Below, piece after piece: positions 43,192 through 52,002 of a DNA stretch of 64,000 nucleotides (position 1 is the stretch's first letter; each line of letters begins with the position of its first letter). The position numbers were made by a program, and so were the translations under genes. The notes under the pieces are model-generated. The model saw nothing but the letters and a program-made list of their open reading frames with translations. It had not been told where the DNA came from and searched no databases. The stretch is from Reyranella sp. CPCC 100927. GTDB lineage: Bacteria > Pseudomonadota > Alphaproteobacteria > Reyranellales > Reyranellaceae. The stretch spans positions 186,001 to 250,000 of the forward strand of contig NZ_VOHA01000008.1 of NCBI RefSeq assembly GCF_007859315.1, given 5' to 3'.

Positions 43192-44097
43192 TCAACCGCG
43201 CGATGCGCCGGCCTGATCCAGGACACGATCGAGCCTGGCGCGATCCTCGGCGTTGAGCAGGCGCATCGGCCGGCGCGGCGGCCCGACGGGACGACCCAGG
43301 ATGTCGAGCCCGGTGTGCGCCACCCTGATGTGGGACTTGCTGCAGATGAAGTCGCACACCGGAAAGAGCCTGTCCCACAGCGCGGCGGCTTCGGTGGCAT
43401 GGCGCCGATGCACGGCGCTGCGGAAGAAATCCATGGCGACGCCAGGCAGGAAGTTGGTGCACACCGGCGCCCAACCCGAGGCACCGGCCATGAACGCCTG
43501 CAGGCTGCTCGACTCCCAGCCCGCGATCAGGGTGACGGCATCCTTGGTCAACAGCCGGATCGCCGTGATCCGGGTCAGATCGCCGGTGCTTTCCTTGATG
43601 CCATCGACGTTGTCGATCTCGGCCAATCGCGCCAGGAACGCCGGCTTCATGTCGACGCCCGTTGTCCACGGATTGTTGTAGACGCAGATGGGGATCGTCA
43701 CGGCCGCCGCGACGCGGCTGTAGTGGTCATAGACCTCGTCCTCGGTCAGCGGCCAGTACGAGACCGGCAGCACCATGATTCCGTCGCAGCCGACATCCTG
43801 GGCATGCTTGGAGAGCGCGATACAGGATGACGTCGTGCGAGCGCCGGCGCCGGCGATCACCGCAATGCGGCCGTCGGCATGCCGTGCCGCGATCGCCATC
43901 ACCGCCTTCATTTCGTCTTCGCTGAACGAGCCGTTGCCGCCCGTGCTGCCCAGCACGCAGATCCCGTCGACCCCGGCTGCGATCTGAAAGTCAATCGTCT
44001 GACGCAAGCGCGCTTCGTCGATGGCCTCGCCGTCATCTTTCGTCGGCGTCGCCACGAACGTGAATACCCGCGCCCAGAATTTGTTGTCGCGCACCAT
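43192..44097 (-). CDS. Dihydrodipicolinate synthase/N-acetylneuraminate lyase family protein
   Basis: 301 residues from MVRDNKFWARVFTFVATPTK. TIM-barrel aldolase with GICVLGSTGGNGSFSEDEM near 45, the Tyr in IPICVYNNPWTTGV near 137 and the Schiff-base Lys in NVDGIKESTGDLTRI near 165. The G-S-T-G replaces the GTTGE of true DapA. A role in cleaving or dehydrating a keto acid is more likely than lysine synthesis, given the catabolic neighbours. Confidence 0.9.
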   Translation of the reverse strand: MVRDNKFWARVFTFVATPTKDDGEAIDEARLRQTIDFQIAAGVDGICVLGSTGGNGSFSEDEMKAVMAIAARHADGRIAVIAGAGARTTSSCIALSKHAQDVGCDGIMVLPVSYWPLTEDEVYDHYSRVAAAVTIPICVYNNPWTTGVDMKPAFLARLAEIDNVDGIKESTGDLTRITAIRLLTKDAVTLIAGWESSSLQAFMAGASGWAPVCTNFLPGVAMDFFRSAVHRRHATEAAALWDRLFPVCDFICSKSHIRVAHTGLDILGRPVGPPRRPMRLLNAEDRARLDRVLDQAGASRG

Positions 44098-44250
44098 CGC
44101 CGACCGCTCCACCCGAACACGCTGCCGTCGTTGGATCGGCATTGCGACGAACGAGTATGCATCGGCGCACCGGCGCACCAAGGACCAGCACGGTGCGTTC
44201 GGATGGTACCAACGGGCGATGCCTCAACGGTGCCCACGGTGGTGGGCCAT

Positions 44251-44356
44251 ACGCTGGCGGCGCGCGACTCCGGCGCGCGACTTCGTCTGGATCAGCACAT
44301 GACGCGCCACGGCGTGGCGCGCCCCCAGCGTGTGATCATGCCGCCTTGGCCAACTC
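44251..44356. repeat. Composite interspersed repeat, copy D (core only)
   Basis: ACGCTGGCGGCGCGCGACTC, CTTCGTCTGGATCAGCACAT, CGCGCCACGGCGTGGCGCGC and CCAGCGTGTGATCATGCCGC, ending CTTGGCCAACTC. It is the same orientation as copy C but lacks the CACCACAGAG end. The 44098-44371 gap otherwise shows nothing. Confidence 0.68.
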
Positions 44357-44371
44357 TTCCAGGTAACGCCG

Positions 44372-45286
44372 TCACGCGTCCTCAGCCCCGCCGCGCCGCA
44401 GCGCGTGCGCCAGCGCCACGATCCGGTCGTGCCAGGCGAGCTTCCGGCGCCAGGCGGCCGGTATGCCGGACAAACCATAGCGGGCGCCGGCGAACTGGCC
44501 AGTGACGGCACCGATCGTGTCAGCATCGCCGCCGAGATTCACGGCCAGCAACAAGGCGCTTGCAGCGTCGTGCGTGGTGTCGACGGCCCACAACGCCGCT
44601 TCGAGCGTATCGATGACATAGCCGCTCGACTTGATCTGAGAGCGATCCCTGCCCTGCCAACCGCCGCCAGCCAGCGCCTTCACCCGCACGGCGGCAAACA
44701 GCGACGGATCGACATCGATGGCCTGCTGCCATGGCTGGCCATGCAGCAGGGCAACCAGGATGCGGGTCATCAGTCGACAGCTGTCGAGGCACTCGGCGGC
44801 GCCGTGCGTCGTACGGCTTTGCAGAACGGCGGCCGCTTCGGCCGCCGCGATGTCGTCGGCATGGAAAATCGGGACCGGCGACAGCCGCATGATGCAGCCG
44901 TTGCCCGCCGACATGGCATCGACGTCGCCGGCCACCGGCTCCCGCGTCTGCACATAACGATCGACGGCGGTCCTCGTCGCAATGCCGATGTCGAAGCAAC
45001 GCCCGTTGACCGAATTGTACCCATCGTCGCGCCAGCGGCGAAACCGCTCCATGAGATCAGCGGCATCAAGCCCGCGACACGCCACCAGGCTGTCGGCGAG
45101 GCACAGCGCCATGCTGGTGTCGTCAGTCCATTCGCCGGCGTTCAGGCCGAACGGACCGCCGCCCACCATGTCGGTGACGTGTTCGTACGTGTCACGAGTC
45201 GTGAACTCCAGCGTGGTGCCCAGTGCATCGCCGACGGCGAGGCCGATCAGGCAGCCAACGGCCCGATCTTCGGCTTGCGCCTTCAT
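44372..45286 (-). CDS. ADP-ribosylglycohydrolase family protein
   Basis: 304 residues from MKAQAEDRAVGCLIGLAVGD; a GTG three codons upstream is an alternative. GLAVGDALGTTLEF near 13, GEWTDDTSMALCLADSL near 50 and GGDADTIGAVTGQFAGARYG near 252 give the two Mg2+-binding acidic clusters of the DraG/ARH fold. It removes ADP-ribose from a protein, nucleic acid or small molecule; the target is unknown. No ADP-ribosyltransferase is adjacent. It lies 75 bases downstream of secA in the same direction. Confidence 0.92.
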   Translation of the reverse strand: MKAQAEDRAVGCLIGLAVGDALGTTLEFTTRDTYEHVTDMVGGGPFGLNAGEWTDDTSMALCLADSLVACRGLDAADLMERFRRWRDDGYNSVNGRCFDIGIATRTAVDRYVQTREPVAGDVDAMSAGNGCIMRLSPVPIFHADDIAAAEAAAVLQSRTTHGAAECLDSCRLMTRILVALLHGQPWQQAIDVDPSLFAAVRVKALAGGGWQGRDRSQIKSSGYVIDTLEAALWAVDTTHDAASALLLAVNLGGDADTIGAVTGQFAGARYGLSGIPAAWRRKLAWHDRIVALAHALRRGGAEDA

Positions 45287-45360
45287 GCACGGCACCTCGT
45301 CCTTGGACCCTCACAGGCCCATCGTGCGGCGCACGCTGGGCCTGCGGGAGAGGAGATGTT

Positions 45361-48144
45361 TTAGCTGCTGTATTGACCGTGGCAGCGCTTGTACTTGCGG
45401 CCCGAGCCGCAGGGGCACGCTTCATTGCGCGACACGCGGCCCCAGGTCGACGGATCGTTGGGGTCGCGTTGCTGCCGGCCGGCGCGGCGAACGACACCCG
45501 CCCCGTCGGCCGCCGAATCGGCCCGCTCGATGGGCGCCGCGCCGGCCATCGCCGGTTCGCGGAACACGGCGCCGTCGTCGGCCATGGCGGCAGCCAACGC
45601 CGGATCCTCATGAATGGTCTGCAACTGATCGAGCGCCGGCTCGGCGAGCAGCGGCGGCGGCTCCTCCATGCGGATCTGCACGTGAGCCAGCACCTGGGTC
45701 ACCGTCTCGCGCATATGGCCCAGCATGCCCTCGAACATATTGAAGGCTTCGCGCTTGTACTCGTTGAGTGGATCCTTCTGGCCGTAGGCACGCAGGCCGA
45801 TGCCCTGGCGCAGATGGTCGAGATGCAGCAGGTGCTCCTTCCAGGACTGGTCGTAGACCTGCATCACCACGCTTTTCTCGACCTGGCGCAGGACGTCGGG
45901 GCCGTAGTTGGCCGCCTTCTCGGCCATCTGCCGGTCGACCGCCGCGGTCAGCCGCTGACGGATCTCGTCGTCGGCGATGCCCTCTTCCTTGGCCCATTCG
46001 TCGATCGGCAGTTCGAGCCCGAAGACGCGCTTCACGTTGTCCTTCAGCGCCGCCACGTCCCATTGCTCGGGGTAGGCGTTTTCGGGAATCGCGCGCGTGA
46101 CGAACCCATCGACGATCGTGTGGCGCATGTTGGCGACCATCTCCGACAGGTCGTCCTGGCCCATCAGTTCCAGGCGCTCGCGGTAGACTTCCTTGCGCTG
46201 GGCATTCATCACGTCGTCGTAGCGCAGCAGATTCTTGCGGATCTCGAAGTTGCGCGCCTCGACCTTCTGTTGCGCCCGCTCCAGCGCCTTGTTGATCCAG
46301 CGGTGGACGATGGCCTCGCCTTCCTGCAGGCCCAGCTTCTGCAGCATGCCGTCCATGCGGTTGGTGCCGAAGATGCGCATCAGGTCGTCGTCCAGCGACA
46401 GGAAGAACTTGGATGCGCCGGGATCGCCCTGACGGCCGGAACGGCCACGCAGCTGGTTGTCGATGCGCCGGCTCTCATGCCGCTCGGTACCGACCACGTA
46501 GAGGCCGCCCGCCTTCTTCACCGCCTCGCGCGCGACGGCCACCTCCTCTTCGATCGCCTTGCGGCGGCTCGCGCGCTCGGTTTCGTCAGTGACGTCGGCC
46601 AGTTCCAGGCGGACCCGCATGTCGACGTTGCCGCCGAGCTGGATATCGGTGCCACGACCAGCCATGTTGGTGGCGATCGTGACCGCGCCAGGCCGGCCGG
46701 CCTGGGCGATGATCGATGCTTCCTGCTCGTGATAGCGGGCGTTGAGCACGGCGTGCGGGACCTTGTGGTCCTTGAGGATCGTCGCCAACGCCTCGGACTT
46801 TTCGATCGACACGGTGCCGACCAGCACCGGCTGGCCGCGCTTGCGGCAATCCTCGATCAGGTCGACGATCGCTTTCGTCTTCTCGCGTGCCGTACGGTAG
46901 ACTTCGTCGTCACCATCCTTGCGCGAGACAGGCACGTTGGTCGGCACCTCGACCACTTCCAGGTTGTAGATTTCCTGGAACTCGGGCGCCTCGGTCATCG
47001 CCGTGCCGGTCATGCCGCCGAGCTTGGGATAGATGCGGAACAGGTTCTGGAAGGTGATCGATGCCAGCGTCTGGTTCTCGCGCTGGATCTCGACGTTCTC
47101 CTTGGCCTCCAGCGCCTGGTGCAGGCCCTCGGAGTAGCGCCGGCCGCTCATCATGCGGCCGGTGAACTCATCGATGATGACGACCTGGTCGTCCTTGACG
47201 ATGTAGTCGACATCACGCGTGAACAGCTTGTGCGCCCGCAACGCCTGCGTGGCGTGATGCACCAGCGACACGTTCTGCAGGGCATAGAGGTTGCTGTCGG
47301 TGTCGAGCAGCCCCTTCTCCTTCATCAGCTGCTCGATCCGTTCGGTGCCGATTTCGGTGAAGAACACCGTGCGCTGCTTTTCGTCCTTTTCGTAGTGCTC
47401 GGGCTCGAGCAGCGGGATCAGCGCATCGCAGGCGCGGTACAGTTCCGAGGAGTCCTCGGCCGGGCCCGAAATGATCAGCGGCGTGCGCGCCTCGTCGATC
47501 AGGATCGAGTCGACTTCGTCGACGATCGCATAGTTGTAGTCCCGCTGCGTCATCTGCTCGCGGCGGTACTTCATGTTGTCGCGCAGATAGTCGAAGCCGA
47601 ATTCGTTGTTGGTGCCATAGGTCACATCGCAACCGTAGGCAGCGCGACGTTCATCGTCGGTCAAGTCGTGCACGATCACGCCGACGGTCAGGCCGAGGAA
47701 GCGGTAGATCTGCCCCATCCACTCGGAGTCGCGACTCGCCAGGTAGTCGTTGACCGTGACCACATGCACGCCCTTGCCCGAGAGCGCGTTGAGGTAGACC
47801 GGCAGGGTGGCAACCAGGGTCTTACCCTCGCCGGTTTTCATCTCGGCGATCTTGCCTTGATGCAGGATCATGCCGCCCTTGAGCTGCACGTCGAAGTGCC
47901 GCTGACCCAGGGTCCGCTTGGCCGCCTCGCGCACGGTAGCGAAGGCATCGACCAGCAGGTCGTCGAGCGTCTCGCCCTTCTCCAGCCGCTCGCGGAACTG
48001 GCGCGTCCGATCCCGCAATTCCTCGTCCGAGAGTTTGACCAGCTCGGGCTCCAGGGCATTGATGCGGGCGACGGGTTTGTCGAGCGTCTTGACCAGCCGG
48101 TCGTTGGCGCTTCCGAAGAGACGGCGTGCGACGGCCGTGAACAT
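45361..48144 (-). CDS. secA: Preprotein translocase ATPase SecA
   Basis: 927 residues from [20 protein letters not shown]. The Sec motor ATPase that pushes unfolded preproteins through SecYEG. Walker A is in [20 protein letters not shown] near 100, the DEAD-like box in [20 protein letters not shown] near 208, and the second RecA motif in [14 protein letters not shown] near 490. The C-terminal zinc/SecB-binding knuckle [15 protein letters not shown] is intact. The start was chosen by the conserved N-terminus. It is divergent from the srf operon. This is the one clearly essential housekeeping gene in the window. Confidence 0.98.
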   Translation of the reverse strand: MFTAVARRLFGSANDRLVKTLDKPVARINALEPELVKLSDEELRDRTRQFRERLEKGETLDDLLVDAFATVREAAKRTLGQRHFDVQLKGGMILHQGKIAEMKTGEGKTLVATLPVYLNALSGKGVHVVTVNDYLASRDSEWMGQIYRFLGLTVGVIVHDLTDDERRAAYGCDVTYGTNNEFGFDYLRDNMKYRREQMTQRDYNYAIVDEVDSILIDEARTPLIISGPAEDSSELYRACDALIPLLEPEHYEKDEKQRTVFFTEIGTERIEQLMKEKGLLDTDSNLYALQNVSLVHHATQALRAHKLFTRDVDYIVKDDQVVIIDEFTGRMMSGRRYSEGLHQALEAKENVEIQRENQTLASITFQNLFRIYPKLGGMTGTAMTEAPEFQEIYNLEVVEVPTNVPVSRKDGDDEVYRTAREKTKAIVDLIEDCRKRGQPVLVGTVSIEKSEALATILKDHKVPHAVLNARYHEQEASIIAQAGRPGAVTIATNMAGRGTDIQLGGNVDMRVRLELADVTDETERASRRKAIEEEVAVAREAVKKAGGLYVVGTERHESRRIDNQLRGRSGRQGDPGASKFFLSLDDDLMRIFGTNRMDGMLQKLGLQEGEAIVHRWINKALERAQQKVEARNFEIRKNLLRYDDVMNAQRKEVYRERLELMGQDDLSEMVANMRHTIVDGFVTRAIPENAYPEQWDVAALKDNVKRVFGLELPIDEWAKEEGIADDEIRQRLTAAVDRQMAEKAANYGPDVLRQVEKSVVMQVYDQSWKEHLLHLDHLRQGIGLRAYGQKDPLNEYKREAFNMFEGMLGHMRETVTQVLAHVQIRMEEPPPLLAEPALDQLQTIHEDPALAAAMADDGAVFREPAMAGAAPIERADSAADGAGVVRRAGRQQRDPNDPSTWGRVSRNEACPCGSGRKYKRCHGQYSS

Positions 48145-48250
48145 GAAAAACCTCGACAAAACAAAGGCGTCCCGGGCAGGATCGCTCAATCGAACGCCCG
48201 GGCGGGGCAGAGATAGAGACCCCATCCCCGGGTGTCAACGCAGCCGAAAG

Positions 48251-48313
48251 CCGGAAGTCAGAAGCCAGAAACCAAATAGTGACCGGAAGTGGCGGATTTT
48301 GTTCTGACTTCGG
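48251..48313. repeat. Inverted repeat in the secA-srf divergent gap
   Basis: CCGGAAGTCAGAA and TTCTGACTTCGG pair around 38 bases. It lies between the starts of secA and the srf operon in a 287-base gap. Both promoters should be here, but I could not assign -35/-10 boxes with confidence. Confidence 0.5.
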
Positions 48314-48431
48314 ACTTGCCGGTTTTTAGGACGGCAACCCACCACGCGTATTTTCGCCGCATTCAGCGACGAATCTGCGACACGCGGCGAATGGGCGCCG
48401 TACGCCGCCGCGTTCCCATGGAGTGCATCGG

Positions 48432-50081
48432 GTGAACGTCAACACGCTGGTCAGCACGACGATCGCGGGCGCACGCCCGCTCGGCGTGCGCGGCGAACCC
48501 TTGCACAACGCGCAGGATCAGATCCGTGGCGCTTTGCGCCGACGTTTGGGCGAGCGCTATGCGCGGCTTCTGGCAGAACCGCAATCCTACGACGGCGGCC
48601 GCGCCACCGACTGGTACACGGCAGCCTCCGGACCGGTGCAACGCTTCTCCAGCCTGCCTGCGGCGCGCCAGAAAGCACTGTTAGCCGAAGTTGACGGTCT
48701 GCTGGGCGACATCGAAGCCCTGGCCCGGCGCTTCGGCGAGGCCGAGAGCGAGGATGGCCGGCTGCTGGGCCGCGCGTTGGCGCTGGCGGTGCGACGACCG
48801 TCGGACGACTACCTGTTTCTGATCGGTGACCAACCCGTCATTGTTTGCTGGGGCTATGAATCGGACTCCACTGGTGCGCCGGTGGCGCCGGTGCTCGTGC
48901 CTATCAGCGAGAAGCCCGGTACCCGCAATGGCGCAGCGGCACGCGATGACGACGCATCCGCTGCCGGCGACAGGGCGCTTCCTGTCGCGCTCGCCGACGG
49001 CACCCAGCGCGCGCCACGGCGGTGGTGGGCCGCCAGTGCCGCTGTCGTCTTTCTGGCGATCGGCACGGCCTGGGCGATGCAGGGTTTCACCGGCGTCGGC
49101 ACGATGTTTGATTCGGCATCCTCCGAGGTCCCGCCCCCGCCGGCGCCGGCGGCCATCGCGGTCGTCGAACAGCACGTTCGGCTGAGCGCCGCGCTGACGC
49201 AGTCGCGCGTTCGCGGCGAAGAACTGGGTGTCGAGTTGGCGTCGTTGCAGGAGCAGGCGCGGCGTGAACGCGAACGCTGCCGGGCGCCCGCGGCACCGGT
49301 CACACCGCCGGACGAACCGCGCGGCGAGGAGGCCCGTGGGCTCGGCCCGCCGGCGATCCCGACCGCCGATACGACGGTCGCCGCCGCTGCACCTTCCTGT
49401 CCGCCGCCACGGCGCCCCGGTACACCGGCACCGGAGGTCACGATCATCCTCGACGGCTCGACCAGCATGAACATGCCCAGCGGACTGAATGCCGCCCAGG
49501 ACGACGGGCTGGTCGCGCGCAGCCGACGCGGCGATCGCGAGGCTGCCGGCGAGATCAAGACATTGAGCCAGACGCCCGGGCCCAAGCGGCTCGATGACGC
49601 CAAGCAGGCGGTGACAACGGTCATCCCGCAGTTGCCGTCCGAGGTGCGCGTCGGCTTTGTCGTTTTCGACGATTGCCGCGCCGTCCAGGATTTCGGCTTC
49701 TTCGGTGCCGCCGACCGCTCGCGCCTGATCGGCTTGATCCAAGGCAAGACGGCGCGCGGCGGCACGCCGCTGGCGCGTGCGATCGAAACCGCGGCCAACG
49801 GCCTGCGCAGTCCCAATGGCACGATCGTCGTCTTCTCCGACGGGCGCGATTCGTGCGGCGGCAACATCTGCGCCGTGGCCCAGCGCCTGCACGCCGCCAA
49901 GCCTGGCGTGAAGATCCATCTGATCGATGTGGTGGGCAGCGCCGACGAATCGACGTGCCTGGCCACCATTACGGGCGGTAAGATCTACTCGGCGACGAAC
50001 GCGCAAGCGGCGCTGGATGCCTTTACCGATGCGACATCATCGGTTCAGGTGCCGCTGCAGTGCCGCAACACACGCAACTGA
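48432..50081 (+). CDS. SrfA-like protein with transmembrane helix and C-terminal vWA domain
   Basis: 549 residues, first gene of an eight-gene operon. I chose the GTG at 48432 because GGAG lies eight bases upstream; a GTG at 48423 is also in frame. Residues 1-150 form a domain also found in the next gene: GRATDWYTAASGPVQRFSSL and YLFLIGDQPVIVCWGYES, similar to SrfA N-termini. One membrane span near 197-217 (WWAASAAVVFLAIGTAWAM). A coiled coil near 243-285 precedes a Pro-rich linker and a vWA domain with an intact metal site: IILDGSTSM near 336, GGTPLARA near 442, VFSDGRDSCGG near 467. The vWA part is probably periplasmic. Function unknown. Confidence 0.82.
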   Translation: MNVNTLVSTTIAGARPLGVRGEPLHNAQDQIRGALRRRLGERYARLLAEPQSYDGGRATDWYTAASGPVQRFSSLPAARQKALLAEVDGLLGDIEALARRFGEAESEDGRLLGRALALAVRRPSDDYLFLIGDQPVIVCWGYESDSTGAPVAPVLVPISEKPGTRNGAAARDDDASAAGDRALPVALADGTQRAPRRWWAASAAVVFLAIGTAWAMQGFTGVGTMFDSASSEVPPPPAPAAIAVVEQHVRLSAALTQSRVRGEELGVELASLQEQARRERERCRAPAAPVTPPDEPRGEEARGLGPPAIPTADTTVAAAAPSCPPPRRPGTPAPEVTIILDGSTSMNMPSGLNAAQDDGLVARSRRGDREAAGEIKTLSQTPGPKRLDDAKQAVTTVIPQLPSEVRVGFVVFDDCRAVQDFGFFGAADRSRLIGLIQGKTARGGTPLARAIETAANGLRSPNGTIVVFSDGRDSCGGNICAVAQRLHAAKPGVKIHLIDVVGSADESTCLATITGGKIYSATNAQAALDAFTDATSSVQVPLQCRNTRN

Positions 50082-50108
50082 CAGAGGACTCGCAAGAGAG
50101 TTCCCGCC

Positions 50109-51902
50109 ATGACCTCAGGACCGCTCCTGACAACCGCCGGCGCCGGTGCCTACAGCGCCCTGGGCGATGGTGGTCAGCCGGTCTGGCGCCGCGCCGCGCA
50201 ACTGCGCGCCGCCATCGACACCCGGCTCGGCAAGAAGCACGCCGACCTTTTCGCCATCCCGCATGATCAAGGTGGCCATATCGAGTGGCGAGCGCCGTTC
50301 GATGGCACTCCACGACCTTACGCCAACCTGACGGAAGCCGAGCAGCGCGCCCTGCAGTCGAAGGTCCAGGAGCTGCGTCCCGACCTTGAACGGCTGGTGG
50401 AACGCCTCGACGCCGCGGGTCGATCCGATGGCGAGCGTGCCTTCGGTCGCTTGCTGCGACAGGCGCTCATCGCACCGGGTCCGGAGGTGCTGTTTTCCGT
50501 CGATACCCGCCCGGTCCTGGCGTTCTGGGGCTTCTCCGGCAACGGCGCGGCCGGCGCGCTGCTGGGAATCGCCGCCGCGCCCGCCGCCGCCACATTGCCG
50601 GCCTGGTCGGCCGGTCCGGCTACGCCGGCGCCGCCACCGGCCGCGCCAGCACCGACGAGTTGGACCGCGCCACCGACTGCTCCACCACCGACGGGAGTGC
50701 CAGGCGCACCACCTCAGTTCGGCGCACCGCCACCGGCTGCTGCTTCACCGACGGGAATGCCCGGCGCGCCGCCTCAATTCGGCGCACCGCCACCGGCTGC
50801 TGCTCCGCCGACGGGAATGCCCGGCGCGCCGCCTCAATTCGGCGCACCGCCACCGCCACCTCCCATCGGCCCGGCATCCGCGACAATGGCCGCCGTCGCG
50901 CCCGCGGCCGCCCCGACCTGGTGGAAGTGGATGCTGGTGGCGCTGTTCCTGCTGCTTCTGCTGGCCGTGGCCGCCTTCTTCGTGAAGCCCTATCTGCCGC
51001 GCTGGGTGTGGGACGGCAAATTCACCTTGCCATCGACTGCAGGAACCGGACCAACCGCGCCCGGCGGCGTCGATGACTCGGCGTTGCGGGCGGAGCAGGC
51101 GCGCGAAGCGGCATTGCGGGCCGATTTCCAAAGCCTGTGGGCACAGTTCAACGAAAAACGTGGCCAATGCCGGCCCGGGCAGCAAGGAACCGTCGTGCCT
51201 GGCCAGGGCGGCGGCACCGTCGTCGTGCCCGGCACCACGGCCGACGGCGGCACCACCGTCGACCCGCAACGCACCGGGCCGGGCGCGGGCGATGCCACCA
51301 AGCCGCAGGCCGACGCCGGCCGCACGCCGGGCACGAAGCCCGATCCCAAGACGGACACCAAACCGCCGGTCGATCCCAGGACCGAGACCAAAACGCCGCA
51401 GCCCAAGGCGGACGGCAAGCCGCAGACCGACCCCAAAGCGAACCCGAAGACCGACCCGCAACGGCCAACGACGCCGCAGCAGCAGGCGGCGCGTCCCACC
51501 GATCCACGGGCCGGCCAGAAGCCGGGCGAGAAACCGATCGAGCCCGTGCAGATTCCGCGGGAGCCCGGCGTTCGCTTCATGCAGGGCGACTGGCGGTCGA
51601 GCACAGACCTCACGACTCAGGGCGGTGATGAGGTCATCCGGCCGCAATACACCTTCGATAAGGACGGCAAAGGCAAAAGCCGCATCGTCCAGAAGAATGG
51701 TGTCGTGTGCGAAGGTCCGGCAGAGGCCAGCCGCGATGCTGCCGGCAAGCTGATCATCAAGGAAACCGAGCCGTTGAAGTGCAGCGACGGCACCACCTAC
51801 GCGCCCTCCACCGTCACCTGCGAGACCGGACGGGACGGGCGCGCACAATGCCAGGGCAGCAGCGACGGCGGCCCCGGCTACGCGGTCCAGCTCGGAAAAT
51901 GA
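50109..51902 (+). CDS. SrfA-like protein with proline repeats and a different C-terminal domain
   Basis: 597 residues. The N-terminal domain (GGHIEWRAPFDGTPRPYANL, EVLFSVDTRPVLAFWGFSG) parallels the preceding gene. Residues about 165-262 are Pro/Ala-rich and include three 20-residue repeats of PTGMPGAPPQFGAPPPAAA. A membrane span lies near 271-293 (WMLVALFLLLLLAVAAFFV), a short coiled segment near 321-350, then a Lys/Thr/Pro/Asp-rich linker. The final 110 residues (FMQGDWRSSTDLTTQGGDEV, VVCEGPAEASRD) look like a small beta-rich domain with several Cys. It begins 27 bases after its paralogue. It may be an alternative SrfA subunit. Function unknown. Confidence 0.8.
   Translation: MTSGPLLTTAGAGAYSALGDGGQPVWRRAAQLRAAIDTRLGKKHADLFAIPHDQGGHIEWRAPFDGTPRPYANLTEAEQRALQSKVQELRPDLERLVERLDAAGRSDGERAFGRLLRQALIAPGPEVLFSVDTRPVLAFWGFSGNGAAGALLGIAAAPAAATLPAWSAGPATPAPPPAAPAPTSWTAPPTAPPPTGVPGAPPQFGAPPPAAASPTGMPGAPPQFGAPPPAAAPPTGMPGAPPQFGAPPPPPPIGPASATMAAVAPAAAPTWWKWMLVALFLLLLLAVAAFFVKPYLPRWVWDGKFTLPSTAGTGPTAPGGVDDSALRAEQAREAALRADFQSLWAQFNEKRGQCRPGQQGTVVPGQGGGTVVVPGTTADGGTTVDPQRTGPGAGDATKPQADAGRTPGTKPDPKTDTKPPVDPRTETKTPQPKADGKPQTDPKANPKTDPQRPTTPQQQAARPTDPRAGQKPGEKPIEPVQIPREPGVRFMQGDWRSSTDLTTQGGDEVIRPQYTFDKDGKGKSRIVQKNGVVCEGPAEASRDAAGKLIIKETEPLKCSDGTTYAPSTVTCETGRDGRAQCQGSSDGGPGYAVQLGK
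50688..50867 (+). repeat. Three tandem 60-bp units inside the second srfA-like gene
   Basis: Three copies with exact 60-base spacing, each containing ACGGGAATGC or ACGGGAGTGC followed by CAATTCGGCGCACCGCCACC or a close variant. They encode PTG(M/V)PGAPPQFGAPPP. Copies two and three are more alike, implying recent duplication. Confidence 0.85.
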
Positions 51903-52002
51903 GGGAGCGACCGCGCCGCGGTTGCGGCGCGGCACCCTGCCCCGATACACTGCGGACGTGCCACGCCGCGTGGTGTGTGCGACCGGAGTCTGCGTCGGGA
52001 CC

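Noticed and set aside
45223..48216. Open frame of nearly 1000 codons opposite secA
   Set aside because: It mirrors secA exactly and has a composition typical of GC-rich antisense frames.
50688..50867. Tandem 60-bp repeats as a CRISPR-like or regulatory array
   Set aside because: They are in frame within a coding gene and encode a proline-rich linker.
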